This document shows, one piece after another, positions 44,375 through 54,672 of a stretch of DNA of 64,000 nucleotides. Made by a program: the position numbers and the translations under genes. Position 1 is the stretch's first letter, and every line of letters begins with the position of its first letter. The stretch is from Nothopassalora personata (lineage: Eukaryota > Ascomycota > Dothideomycetes > Mycosphaerellales > Mycosphaerellaceae): positions 4,464,001 through 4,528,000 of the forward strand of contig CM066291.1 in NCBI GenBank assembly GCA_033816765.1. Direction: 5' to 3'. The notes below the pieces were generated by a model. It did no database searches. It was not told the origin of the DNA and saw only the letters and a program-made list of their open reading frames with translations.

Positions 44375-44952
44375 GTAGTTAGTGCGGGTTTATAGGCTCC
44401 TAGTTTCTAGTTGATTTTCCGGCTATAGCTGTAGCCTATAGGTATTGGTTTCTAGTTCTAGTTCTAATTCGGATTCTAGTTCTAGTTCTAGTTCTAGTTC
44501 TAGTTCTAGTTAATGCTTCGGGTACGGGTACTTCTAGTCCTTAGATCTTACTTGTTTCTTATAGTTACTTATCTTCCCTTAACTAACTTTCTAGCTATGT
44601 GATAGACTTATCTTTAGATTTATTAGGTTACTAGCACTAACGCTCACTTGTTTTATGAATGACGCTCGTATTATTCGACTATCTAGCCTATTTGATTAAT
44701 ACTAACATAGCGCGAGTCGCGGTCATTAACGTTACTATTACGGTCTCTATTAGAAGAATCCTTTCGATCTTTATAAACTGTCGCTAGTAGGGCCTAGGAT
44801 TGCCTAACATCTTATATATTAAGCTAAATAATAGGGTAAGCTATTATACTACTATAAGACTACCTTAGCTTATAGCGACTAACTACGCTACCTATAGTGC
44901 CCGGGCTTACTGCTTTAGAACCTAAGGACAGGTTCGTAATGGGGGAGGATAT

Positions 44953-45322
44953 ATTAACGACTAATAGGTTATATTAACCTTAGGTTTAGAGGGGGGTCCC
45001 TTAGGTCTAACTTGCCCTAATTTCATTTAGGTTTAATTAGACATTCAGGTAAGCTAGTAGGACCTAGTATAGCTATTAAGATATATACTGCGCAGTTGAG
45101 CATTGTAAGCGTAGCATTAAGGCAACAATTCAATTTATACCTCTCGAGTAGAGGGCATAGGGGTTTAAGTCCGCTAATCCTCTTGTTTATCTAGCTACTG
45201 CGCTGCTCGTCACGTGACCTGATTTCACGGTCCCGGGACCGGCAAATACCCCTGCTTACATAAGCGCCGCTCGATACTACTACAACTCGAACAGGCCTAC
45301 ATAGGGTGGTTAGTAGACATTA
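44953..45322 (+). repeat. 3' LTR of family-2 copy 1
   Basis: 370 bp, starting ATTAACGACTAATAGG and ending GTAGACATTA, preceded by the purine tract GGGGGAGGATAT. The flank after it is copia DNA and does not match the flank at 9320-9324. Confidence 0.88.
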
Positions 45323-45475
45323 ATATAGATCTAATAAGATCGCTGTCCTTAGTATATACTTACTTATAGCTAATCTAGTATCTAGAGCTAGTAAAGGTAT
45401 TCGAGACTAATATAGCAATATAGGTAATATTAAGTTAATTAGACTACCTTTATAATAGTTAGTCTAAAGGGGGAG
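45323..45475 (+). mobile_element. Copia 3' terminal fragment (before its LTR)
   Basis: About 150 bp matching, in reverse, 51161-51310 of the large copia element. It ends in the polypurine tract AAAGGGGGAG at 45466-45475. RIPed. The rest of this copia copy was lost where it meets the family-2 LTR. Confidence 0.85.
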
Positions 45476-45650
45476 TGTTATAAATTAGGTAACTAATAGC
45501 TATATTAGTTAGGACTTAGCACATATATACTATATTACACTATTTCTGTAGCTAGATAGTCTCACACCCTATAGCAATTTATAAGGGTTACTAATCTACC
45601 CTATCGTTTCAATCTAGAAGCTTGTACTCGTCAAATACCTATCTACAACA
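45476..45650 (+). repeat. Copia 3' LTR, left border of the gene island
   Basis: 175 bp from TGTTATAAATTAGG to ATCTACAACA, matching 50985-51160 in reverse. More RIP than that copy, mainly in its left half, while its right half (AATCTAGAAGCTTGTACTCG) is close to unmutated. Confidence 0.9.
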
Positions 45651-45822
45651 TAGTGCGGCCCCGTCTCGACTTCAAACACCGTTAACACAGGTCAAATTCG
45701 TAGCAACTTCACTGTCGCTATCGTAGGTTCTAACAAAGTCACCCCTCAAACCTAGGCTAACGATAACGGACCTTGGAACCTAGACCGTCGCGCATTCGCT
45801 CGGAGCGTGCGCACCTGTAGCA

Positions 45823-46125
45823 ATGGTACTCGTACTGGCATCCGCTTATGCCTCGGCCGATCCCTTCAATGTCGCAAGGTGTGGGAATGCGTGCGACAAT
45901 GAGCCTCAGTGCCAGTTCTTCGCGACCTAGGTCCTCACAAGGGATAGCGGAGACCAGTTTGGGTAGATCTGTACGCTGTACCGGCTGCCATGTGGCAAAG
46001 AGTGTGCTACTAGGAGAAGGATGACTTTTGATGGCCCGGCATGGGATGTCAGCGCGAGCTTCTCGTACACGAGGGTCGGAAGTGAAGGAATGGGTGCTGC
46101 TGCTCCGCCTAGGGGCTCACGGTGA
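45823..46125 (+). pseudogene. PAN/apple-like Cys-rich protein, two RIP-type stops
   Basis: Frame from ATG 45823 to TGA 46123-46125 (100 codons) with TAG at 45928-45930 and 45964-45966. Around them the translation is clearly protein-like: C20-G-N-A-C24, P-Q-C30-Q-F-F-A-T-stop-V-L-T-R-D-S-G-D-Q-F-G-stop-I-C50-T-L-Y, then C57 and C61, and D-G-P-A-W-D-V-S-A near the end. The pattern C-x3-C, C-x-F-F, G-x-I-C-x-L-Y resembles fungal secreted PAN/apple modules that bind carbohydrate or protein. Both stops fit TGG-to-TAG. The same frame upstream has two more TAGs (45724, 45781), so the gene may have been longer. It lies within 200 bases of a RIPed copia LTR, so leakage of RIP is a likely cause. Secreted or effector status is an inference. 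Confidence 0.5.
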
Positions 46126-46181
46126 TTTAGGGAGATATTCATATAACGGACGTGGACGTGGTAACCTAAAAAGACAATCTC

Positions 46182-46844
46182 CTATTCAAATAGGTTTCTG
46201 TAATATCCCCACTGCAGATTCAAGCACGGTCCCACCGGAACCTTCCAAGCTCCAAGGCCAACGCTGAAAGGATCGCAGATCCTGTCCTGGAGGCGCTCTT
46301 TGGTGTTATGCTTCAACTTCTGCCTGTTCCTCTGCCACTCTCTCGCTAACAGCTCCAGCCTCAATTTCTCTTCAGTCTAACCCTCCTCGAACTCATTGTT
46401 CGCAGGTAGACTCTCGAAATCCTCCTCCTTCTCCTTTTCCTCCTCGAACTCATCGTTCGCAGGTAGACTCTCGACATCCTCCTCCTTCTCCTTTTCCTCC
46501 TCTTGAGACACCTCATCAAAGATCTCTACCACTACCTCATAATCCGTGGGCATCTTCTCCTCCAGCGCCTCTCCATAAAACCTGTTCTACTCCCTCGAAG
46601 ATCGATCTTCATACCCAGTCGCGTGACAAATTTCCTCTATCGCACTGCTGGCATAAACTCACCTCACAACCTATACACTCAAACATAATTTTCATGTATT
46701 GCACCTTATGGCACTGTGTGCACGCCTCCTTCTCGGGAAAAGACCAGGCGTTTCCGCACTCTTGGCAGTTATAACAGGAATGAGCGTGGGAGCGGAGGGA
46801 TCTGGTCCGGAGGATTGGTTGCTTTCTGATGATTGGGACTCCAT
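46182..46844 (-). pseudogene. Cys-rich zinc-binding protein with acidic repeats, decayed
   Basis: Minus strand. A Met at 46844 opens a Ser/Pro-rich start (about 20 residues). A shifted frame then reads C-Y-N-C-Q-E-C-G-N-A-W-S-F-P-E-K-E-A-C and later C-H-K, F-E-C-I-G-C, L-C-Q-Q-C-D-R, a run of C-x2-C pairs typical of zinc ribbons, ending at a TGA (46609-46611). A third frame continues with two 57-bp repeats (E-E-E-K-E-K-E-E-D, E-S-L-P-A-N) near 46385-46500, a TAG, and a basic helical tail ending at 46182. A GTGAGT near 46663 could be a 5' splice site, so part of the frame changes may be introns, but the TAGs still need explaining. Family not recognised. Confidence 0.4.
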
Positions 46845-48194
46845 TGCGTCTGGAGATCCTAGAAATCCGGGTCCTTTTAGCGTGACTTTTTGAGGATGCT
46901 CAAGATGTTGGATTGCGCTTCAATACTCTAAGCTGGGTGAGCCAAGGAGGACTCTCTCCACCGAGAGGCTTGGTCGGAGGCTTGCTAGGGAAACCGTTCG
47001 TCTTGGCACGGGACTTTTAAGAGGATTAGGACGACATTGTGGGATGGGACCTGGCCCAGACGATGGATTTTCGTGTACAGTATTGGATAGGGGTTCGAGA
47101 AGCAGCGATGCTTGGATCATTGAGACTCAGTACGTCGAGCGAAAGCAAGAAGGGACTTACAATGTCCTACATTGTACTTTTGTTCTCTTCAACGTCTACA
47201 CGAAGCGTGCCAGATCCATTGTTTATTGCAACATTTTTGCAGTCGTTGTGCTCACATCAGCCGTCATCGTGCCGTCGAGCGACAGGGAGTGTTCCCAATA
47301 TCAAACGAAGAATGACGTGAAGTATCGAGTGTCGATTGCACGATTGGGATTACGGGAGCTTCTACTTTAGCTTGGCGGGATGGGGTTAAAGTGTTGCACC
47401 CTGTGCTGAGGTCCAATACTTAGTGCATATGATACGGACAGATAATACTACCGCTCGTTTAACGGGGATGTAGTAAGCTGGCGCACGGACCCGATCACAT
47501 GCCCCGCCACGGCTGCTCAGTACAGGGCTCACGGTACAATCTAAGGCTGTGGGTGCCATCATACTTCCAGTAATTCTTGGAATACACCCTAGTTTGACCT
47601 ACTTCACCAAGTGTCCATGTTCTCTTTCCAGGCCTCTGTCAACGCGACCCAATCTGCCAAGAATAATCCACATATGCATTCACTAAACACCTCACCATCA
47701 GCAGCATCTCACTGTCTCAGCTTTCAATACCACGAAGACCAAATGACCATTTGAATGACTGCAAGTAGAACGCGTGAAGTCCATGCCGACAGATGGGCTT
47801 TTGAAAAACCGAGCAAGTGTAGAGGAAACCCGGTACATGTCGTTGGCACTTGGTGCACTTGATTTTAGTGCCTAAGAATACTCTGGCGTCACTTATTTCG
47901 CAATTGATGACTCATCGCTGAAGCATCAGGTGATGGCATGGAGGAGAGTGAATCCATCGAGTGACGTTTGATGAGAAGCGTGGTGAGAAAAGCTGGAGTA
48001 CTGCTTGTCCCGAAGGTAAGTTGGAATGTAAACTCGGGACAGTGGTAGACGGCCTAGTACAGAATCTGTGGGCCGTGTCTCATAGCTGTCGGTTCTGACC
48101 TGATAGTACTAGTAGATCACGTCTTGGATCGCAGTCCTACGACAGGCTCTCAGAACAGACTCCAAAACTCACACATTATCTCACCTCCCCATCT
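46845..48194. other. Intergenic host DNA, no supported gene
   Basis: Normal CA/TG content. Several frames of 60-108 codons exist on both strands at 46920-47370, but none shows a domain, bias or neighbour that favours it. From 47380 to 48194 I see no frame worth listing. Part may be the 3' untranslated region of the minus-strand gene that ends at 48195 and a promoter for the decayed gene to its left. Confidence 0.6.
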
Positions 48195-49049
48195 CTAAAA
48201 ATCAACACAATCCGCCACCCTCTGCCAAATATGTAGCCCCGGCCTCATCCGATCACCATTACTCCTATCGAACGGCACAACCTTCAGCCCCAAAACCTCA
48301 ACATACTCCTTCACGGCCTCCCTATCCCACCCTTGAATCGCTTCCACGACATTCTCACACTGCAGCAACCTCGCACTCTGCATCTCCGGCAGTCCCCTCC
48401 TGGGCTTGCGTCTCCCATCGCCAGAGTTCCGGATGTAAACAGTAGCATCGATCGCGATGTCTTGGCTCGTATTGTGTCCTGGGTTGAGGCCAGCTGTGAC
48501 TCTCCCTTTCGTGCCGATGTAGACGGCGCCGGTTGTAGCGAGGGACGCGAAGCTAGTACTTGGAGGTAAGTTCCAAGCTAGGGACGCTTTGGTATTTGCG
48601 GATTTGAAACCGGAGAGGTGGAGGTATGTCTTATGCTCTAGAGGCTCGCCATTGGGCTTCGAGCCTGGGCGGGACGCTGTAATCCAAATTGCCCGGATGC
48701 CGGGATGTTCTTTTTGCATTCGAGATAGGACCGTATGTTCTGCTGGATATCGTGGAGGGCGTGCACCATGCCGTGTTGCCGGGGTTGAGACCAAGTCGTA
48801 AAATGTGTATTCGGCAGGGTTGAATTTTGGTCCAGCTCGCCATATTGCGAGGATGTCGGAGCGGTTCATGAGAAGAAGCTGGTCGACGATGAGATCGATC
48901 AGTTCTTGTGGTAGGCGATTGTGCAGAATCTTTTCGGTGAGAGTCTCTGTGTGTACTTTGTTGACCAGGAAGCGTGTGCCGAGCAGGAAACTCTTTGCCC
49001 CGACAAAGATTCCGCAGATTAGAGACGTTTGAATTTCGATTTCAGCCAT
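48195..49049 (-). CDS. F-box-like protein, 284 aa
   Basis: Single open frame from ATG at 49049 to TAG at 48195. Residues about 43-75 (N-R-L-P-Q-E-L-I-D-L-I-V-D-Q-L-L) fit the start of an F-box, the helix that in the family binds Skp1 and links a substrate to an SCF ubiquitin ligase. No WD or leucine-rich repeats follow. The rest, with P-P-R-Y-P-A-E-H, G-I-R-A-I-W-I-T-A-S-R and a C-terminal W-Q-R-V-A-D, resembles the poorly characterised fungal proteins that carry only this N-terminal box. The first 40 residues, moderately hydrophobic (I-C-G-I-F-V-G-A-K-S-F-L-L), may be extra if the true start is later. No RIP signature and no introns evident. Substrate unknown. Confidence 0.7.
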   Translation of the reverse strand: MAEIEIQTSLICGIFVGAKSFLLGTRFLVNKVHTETLTEKILHNRLPQELIDLIVDQLLLMNRSDILAIWRAGPKFNPAEYTFYDLVSTPATRHGARPPRYPAEHTVLSRMQKEHPGIRAIWITASRPGSKPNGEPLEHKTYLHLSGFKSANTKASLAWNLPPSTSFASLATTGAVYIGTKGRVTAGLNPGHNTSQDIAIDATVYIRNSGDGRRKPRRGLPEMQSARLLQCENVVEAIQGWDREAVKEYVEVLGLKVVPFDRSNGDRMRPGLHIWQRVADCVDF

Positions 49050-49475
49050 GATGGCGATGTCCGAGGATCTGTAGCTGGGCTCTGGCTACGCTGCAAGGTC
49101 GCTTGCAGAGCGAGGATATACTGGTCCATGGACTTGCCGAGCCGCGCAAGATCGTGTTGAAGATGAAGCTATGTCTGTTGCATTGGTGCATGATGTCGAT
49201 AATCCTGATCGTAGTGTTCACTTCTGTGAAGGTCACCTTGCAGTACCTGCAAGCCACGTTTCATTGTCTCACGCACGTGAGTCGACGGACGCCTTCATGA
49301 TCGATGTCTTGGAGCAGGCCGGAGCAGCGCATTACCTGTAGTGCATATCAATACCTACAGCAAATGATCGTGAGCTTACGCCGTCAACGTTGTCGTGGCA
49401 CTTGACCAGTCATAAGCTTCTGTCGAATGCCTCGAAGACTGTAAAACCCTTTCCAAACCCCATCACACACCCTCC
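49050..49475. other. Spacer between the F-box-like and START-like genes
   Basis: 426 bases of unmutated DNA upstream of the F-box-like gene and downstream of the START-like gene; both genes read leftwards. It must hold the promoter of the former. No clear TATA box or other motif stands out. Short frames here are not supported. Confidence 0.5.
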
Positions 49476-50078
49476 TCACCTCCGCAAACCCTCCACAAAC
49501 CCCTTCAAATCTCTCGCCTGCTGCTCGTGCCGTCCTTGCAACCACTCCTTTCCCGCCACAAGTGCCAGCCCATGCACCCCATAAAACGTCTCCCAACTAA
49601 CAAACCTCGTCCTCCCCTCCCCCAGATCCGTGATCACGCTCGGATGCTCCGCACTTTCATACCCAATCCACGCCACCAGTGCAATCCCCCTCCCATCAAC
49701 ATTAGGTTCCGTGAAGCTCAATCTCTCCACACTCGGCCCTGGCAGAAAGTCCGGGATGGGTGGAAACACATTCTCGAACACCATCTTTGTACCTATGGGC
49801 GGAGGGGCTTGGGCGATGGAGGAGCCAGGTAAAGCGTGGACTTCTTGCACAAAAGAATTCCAAATATGGTAGTTCTTGAAGTCGGTGATGGTGCTGTAGA
49901 CTGCTGCTACGGAAGCGTTGGTTTCGATTTCGGCGCAGACTGTGAAGATTGCGCTTTCTAAGCCGAAGGTTGGGGTGCTGAGGATGGAGTTGTTGCAGCG
50001 GGCATCGAGGAGTGACGAGGTTCCAGGTCCGGCGGCGTTGCTAAGTTGGAGGAGAAGCGAGAGGGCTGGGAGGAGCAT
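49476..50078 (-). CDS. Secreted START-like/SRPBCC (polyketide cyclase-type) protein, 200 aa
   Basis: Frame from ATG at 50078 to TGA at 49476. An upstream in-frame ATG at 50123 adds 15 His/Arg-rich residues; I prefer the inner one because it begins a good signal peptide (M-L-L-P-A-L-S-L-L-L-Q-L-S-N-A-A-G). The mature part matches the SRPBCC fold pattern in fungal proteins: V-C-A-E-I-E-T-N-A-S-V-A-A-V-Y-S-T-I-T-D-F-K-N-Y-H-I-W-N-S-F-V near residue 45-75, G-T-K-M-V-F-E near 95, and a C-terminal amphipathic helix (Q-A-R-D-L-K-G-F-V-E-G-L). The fold makes a hydrophobic cavity for lipids or other small ligands; the ligand here is unknown. No RIP, no internal stop. Confidence 0.75.
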   Translation of the reverse strand: MLLPALSLLLQLSNAAGPGTSSLLDARCNNSILSTPTFGLESAIFTVCAEIETNASVAAVYSTITDFKNYHIWNSFVQEVHALPGSSIAQAPPPIGTKMVFENVFPPIPDFLPGPSVERLSFTEPNVDGRGIALVAWIGYESAEHPSVITDLGEGRTRFVSWETFYGVHGLALVAGKEWLQGRHEQQARDLKGFVEGLRR

Positions 50079-50230
50079 GGTATGATGTTGTGATGGTCGA
50101 TGATGATCACGATCTTGGCGCATATACTGGGAATACAGAGCCTTTTTGGTGCTTCCGCGATCAGCCCGATGTTCTCAGCGCGCGGTCGCGGTGTGTGATG
50201 TCGGACAAGTTGAATTCTCTATCGACTCGA

Positions 50231-50239
50231 CTTATATAG
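50231..50239 (-). promoter_or_regulatory. TATA-like element of the START-like gene
   Basis: On the minus strand CTATATAAG, about 150 bases upstream of the preferred ATG (50078), a normal distance for a filamentous fungus. Confidence 0.45.
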
Positions 50240-50984
50240 GTCGTGGTTCTTTGTCTTTTGAATTTAGGAGATCGTAGCCTCTGATATTAAACTTCTTGGT
50301 TGTGCCAAACGGGCACTGCCAAAGTTCAGCTATAACCATGGGTTGTGTAGCGAAAGTTGCTGGATTTACGGAACCATGTGCTACTTCTCTTTGTCCAGAA
50401 CATGCAGTGTAACATTGTAGTCGATTCTCGCGCCATGAAAATGATCACAAGCTGTTGTCGTTTGCAATGTAGCTAAGCAAGGTGAAGACCATTAATCTCG
50501 GCCCTTGACTTGATGCGTGATGCATGTGTCTTGATTGTTGTGTCTATAAAGGAAGAAGAAAGGCAGCTATGTATATCTAACTTGTGCACGGGCACGGACC
50601 TATAACCCATTCACTTCAAGTCCTTGTCGGTGGGATGATAATCTCAGAGGACGTCGGGCTCCCAGCCACTGTACTCGCCGCTGTGCATCGTCGGTCACAA
50701 CCTGAAGAGATCCAAGGCGCTTCTGGATCTTGGTACGAGACTTGTCAAATGATTCGAGGAGGATGTCGCCCAAGGATCGTCAAGGTCAGGACATCTTTTC
50801 ATCGACAACTTACGCTTTGAGAGATCGGCGAGCTCGAACGTGTGTTCGTTGGCCGTATGACCCCACGAGCAGGTATACATGATATAACAACCTCAGTTCT
50901 GTCAACTCGATTGATCGCATGCAGCACGATGCCTTGTAGTCGAACATGTGAAAGTGAAAGCAGCATGTGAAGTGCTATCCCGCG
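50240..50984. other. Host DNA up to the right copia LTR, no gene seen
   Basis: Normal base composition. A 78-codon frame at 50584-50820 (plus) has no recognisable feature. RIP is not visible here, in contrast to the left edge of the island. Confidence 0.55.
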
Positions 50985-51160
50985 TGTTGTATTTAGGTAT
51001 TTGACGAGTACAAGCTTCCAGATTGAAACGATAGGGTGGATCAGTAACCCTTATGAATTGCCATAAGGTGTGAGACTATCTGGCTACAGAAAACAGTGTG
51101 ATATAGTGTATGTGTGCTAGGTCCTAACTAACATAGACCTTGGTCACCTGATTTACAACA
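50985..51160 (-). repeat. Copia 3' LTR, right border of the gene island
   Basis: 176 bp, on the minus strand TGTTGTAAATCAGG to TACAACA. Keeps nearly all CA and TG although the element next to it is RIPed from about 51200 on. Its partner at 45476-45650 is more mutated. Confidence 0.92.
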
Positions 51161-51619
51161 CTCCCCCTTTAGACTAACTACTATGAAGACAGTCTAATCA
51201 ACTTAATATTACCTATGTTGCTATATTAGTCTTAAATACCTTTACTAGTTCTAGATACTAGGTTTCTCCTATAAGTAAGCACATGCTAAGGACACTAATC
51301 TTTTTAGATTTACATGTGCAAGAGACCTACTCTTAGACACACTTAGGCCTTATCTTTCTATATTTAGAAGTGAATAGAAGGTTCTCTCGGCTTAAGAAGG
51401 TCTAGCTAGGTAGTAACGCACAAACCTCGTAGGTACGTATAAAAGAAGCTAGTTCTTCACCGAATAACTCTCTTCTACTTTATACTACTTTATACCTCTC
51501 TTCCCCCCTTTTTAGACTACTATACATACTTACATACCCTAATAACTACTATACACCTATTCTTAAAGCTTTTTAAGAAGCTTTTAGTAAGGTATGCTAT
51601 ATATATAATAGTGTTTTAA

Positions 51620-52764
51620 GGGTATTACTAACTTATAAGTAGCATTATAGCAGATGTTGTTAAGTGGACTCCTATAAACTAGTTTAGTAGTACTAGCAAT
51701 GTCTTTAGTAGTAGATCTAGCTCTAGTAACGATTAAGATCCTAACAAGCGTCCTCCTAGTAATAGTAGAAAGGGTCTACCTACATCTAGTAGGATCTCTA
51801 AGCGTAAGACCCTTATTAAGGCACTTAGACTAGTTAAGCAGATCATCGAGAGCAGGCGTAAGATTACTAAGAAGAATATAACCTTGTAGCTTGCTATAGC
51901 ATCCCTTAAGGTTGCCTTCTATAAGAAGAAGCTTCTAACTACTAAGGGTAGTATTACTAATCTACCGAACTAGGGTTAGATTAACGCGGCTGCCTAGGAT
52001 TTTAATTATATAACAGTCGACCCTTAAGGTCGTATTTCTAACACTATTACTATAAACCTTAATAGTGGTTAGAACTACCTTCCTACCTTATAGGCTTCCG
52101 CTATAGACTATCTTATTTAGCACTTCGGTAGCGCCTATAACCGCTATAAGGAGAGATCTAACCTTCCCTTTTCTAGCTACTATACTATTCTAGGATAGTT
52201 TAAGGGCTGCTATACTAACTACGCTCTTAATAATTATTACGATAAGTGTAGCTTCTTCTCTCTACGGACCCTATAGTAGAGTACCGCTAGTCTATCTAGA
52301 ACCTACTAGTAGCCTAGTGCAGGTTATACTCGCTCCGCTAGTACTGCATTCTAGGGTAGTGCATAGTATAGTCGATCTCCTCCTATTATACGTAGTAATC
52401 CTCTACGTAAGGGCTTCCTATCTCTAATTCTATACTCTCCTAGCATAAGTACCTCTAGATATAGTCTTTAGATGCTACCTACCTAGCTTATTCCTAGCGA
52501 TATAGACTGGCGCCTAAGCATCCCTAGGGCTCCTAGTAATAGTTCTAGAACTGTCCTCCTAGAGCTTCGCCTCCTATTCTCTAACTCCCTCTCTTAGGAT
52601 AAGGTTACTACCTTAATTCGTTAGTTCCTATAGCGCTTAGGCACTAATAATAACTTTTAGGAGGGTGCTATGTTAAACTCGACTTCCTATAAGAGGGGTT
52701 CTAGAGGCTCTAGTGGTTTTAGTAGTAAGTAGTAGTCTAGATAGTGTACTTGTATTAGGTCTTA
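51620..52764 (+). pseudogene. Antisense frame in the copia element, between pol and 3' LTR
   Basis: One plus-strand frame of about 370 codons, opposite to pol, with only TAG/TAA stops. Unlike chance frames it reads as a coherent protein without frame changes: a Ser-rich start, a basic segment (K-R-K-T-L-I-K-A-L), a helical part (I-E-S-R-R-K-I-T-K-K-N-I-T-L), then D-F-N-Y-I-T-V-D-P-x-G-R-I-S-N-T-I-T-I, A-S-A-I-D-Y-L-I and F-G-S-A-Y-N-R-Y-K-E-R-S, a Ser/Tyr-rich middle, and a C-terminal V-L-L-E-L-R-L-L-F-S-N-S-L. The start codon is uncertain (51620-51665). No family recognised. RNase H of pol ends near 53095, so this lies in what would be a 1.9-kb 3' untranslated region. Confidence 0.55.
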
Positions 52765-54672
52765 GTAATTTAGTTAGGGCTAAAGGATAAAATGGCCGTT
52801 ATAAGTAAGGGTAGTCTACTTCTCTGTTTCCTTTTGTTTTAATACTATAGCTTCCCTAAATTAGAGTCTATAATAATAAACCAGATCTTACCTTAAAAGG
52901 CAGTTCTAAAGCAGGCCTCTCTATAGTCTAGTTGCATAAGTATAGTAAGATATACGATACCCTAAATGAATCTAGCCCTTAAGGCTAATAAATAAAAACT
53001 TTCCTCTACTGTCTCTAAACAAATGAGATATTGCTTTATGAATACTTATAAACAAATAAAGGTCTTGCTATATACAAATAAAAGTGTAGTTAGTCTCTAG
53101 AAGCCTCCCTTAGAGAATATAGTTTAGTGACTTTAGCTTTATAAGCTAATCTACAAGCTGCTATATAGTAGGGATATACTTAACTACAATTAAGCCTTCT
53201 TTATAAATATGTCTACAAAAGTAGTTCCTTAGTCTAATATGCTTAGTTCTTCTATAGTTAGTGTAATCTCTAACTAGCTTAATAGTAGACTAGTTGTCTA
53301 TAAAGATCTTAAAGGCTTAAGCTTTATAGTTAGTTATTTTCTAGGTTTTATAGAGTAGATTTCTCAACTATATTACTTCCCTATAGCATTTAGTTAAGGC
53401 TATATACTCTGCTTTAGTGCTTAATAGCACTATCTCCTTCTATAGGTTGGATTTCTAGATAACAGGACTTCTAGCTATTTTAACTAGGAGTCCTAAGGTA
53501 GATCTACCTATTGGATCTCTAGAGAAATTAGAGTCTATGTAGATCTCTAGCTTTAGGGATTGTGTTTTTCTAAAGATTAGGCACTTGTTAATTATTCTAG
53601 CAATGTATCTCTAAATATGCTTTACTGTAGTAATATGTTCTACTAAAGGATTAGCTAAGAATTTAGCTAAGTGGTTTGTTATATAGGAGATATCTAGCCT
53701 AGTCTAGTTAGCTAGGTACTAGAGTTCCCTAATTAATGTGTTAAATAGATTATAATCCTATATGTTGCATTGCTCTTTATAAGCTTTATATAGGCGGTTA
53801 AGGGGATACTTAATACTTTTAGCTAAGTCTAGGCTATGTTTCTAAAGTTTCTCTAAAGCATAGTGCTTTTAGGAGATATAGAGATCTCTATTCTTTTTAC
53901 TCTTTAGTTGCATGCCTAGGAAAAGGTTAGTGTTAACAGTTTTAATAGAGTACTTATTCTTTAGTCTAGTAATAAACCCCTTAATCTTCTAATTACTGTC
54001 GCTAAAGATCTAAAAGTTATCTATATATAGGAGAACTAAAAGATTCTCCCCCTAAAAAAGACATGCATTAGAATTAAGTCTCTTTAGGCCTAATTCTTCT
54101 AGAGCTTCCTTAGCATTATAGTACTAGAGGTTTGTAGCTTGTTTTAATCTATATAGTCCCTTCTTAATTTCTAGGACTTTGTTAGATAGATCTTTCTTAA
54201 TAAGTTCTACCCCTTCTAGTAGTTTAATGTATAAAGGTCTATTAATGTTAGGGTTTATAAATGCTGTTTCAATATTAATCTGTCTCCTCTTCTAGCTAAG
54301 AACTGTATATAGGGCTAGGAGAATCCTACTTGTTAGTAGCCTTAGGGTTAGAGCAAAGGTTTTAATATAGTCTATCCCTTACTTTTAAGTAAACTCCTTT
54401 GCTACCTATCTAGCTCTACGCTTCTTAATAGACCTATTAGGAAGATACTTATAGTATAGGACCTATTTTCCAATAAGCAGTTTCCTACCCTTAGGGACTT
54501 TCTATAATAGGATCTATATAATATATTCTATATCTTCTAAGGAGTTAAATTCCTTTCTAATTGCCCTAATCTATTTAGCTCTATTAGGTCTGTTTAATGC
54601 TTTAGTTAGGGTGGCAGGATCTGTAAGCTTTCCCTTCTTTATATTATCTATAGCTATTGTAGCGAATACTTT

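Larger units (their letters stand above)
9325..45322 (+). mobile_element. Family-2 gypsy, copy 1 (outer element, split by copy E)
   Basis: Plus-oriented LTR retrotransposon: 5' LTR 9325-10069 (containing a nested solo LTR), leader, gag-protease (10407-13310), palindrome (13329), RT/RNase H (to 15781). It then resumes at 39585 with the integrase, second palindrome (40962), third ORF (to 44374) and 3' LTR (44953-45322). Copy E fills 15782-39579 with duplication ACTAG (15777-15781 and 39580-39584). The integrase frame joins smoothly across the insertion: the His-containing half of the zinc motif ends on the left and the Cys-containing half starts on the right. Without insertions it is about 11.8 kb. 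Completely RIPed. No outer target duplication. Confidence 0.85.

Noticed and set aside
47039..47370. Overlapping plus-strand frames of 93 and 108 codons.
   Set aside because: No recognisable domain, unclear start, and equally long frames on the other strand.
50584..50820. 78-codon plus-strand frame right of the START-like gene.
   Set aside because: No domain or composition signal; a minus-strand frame of similar length overlaps.
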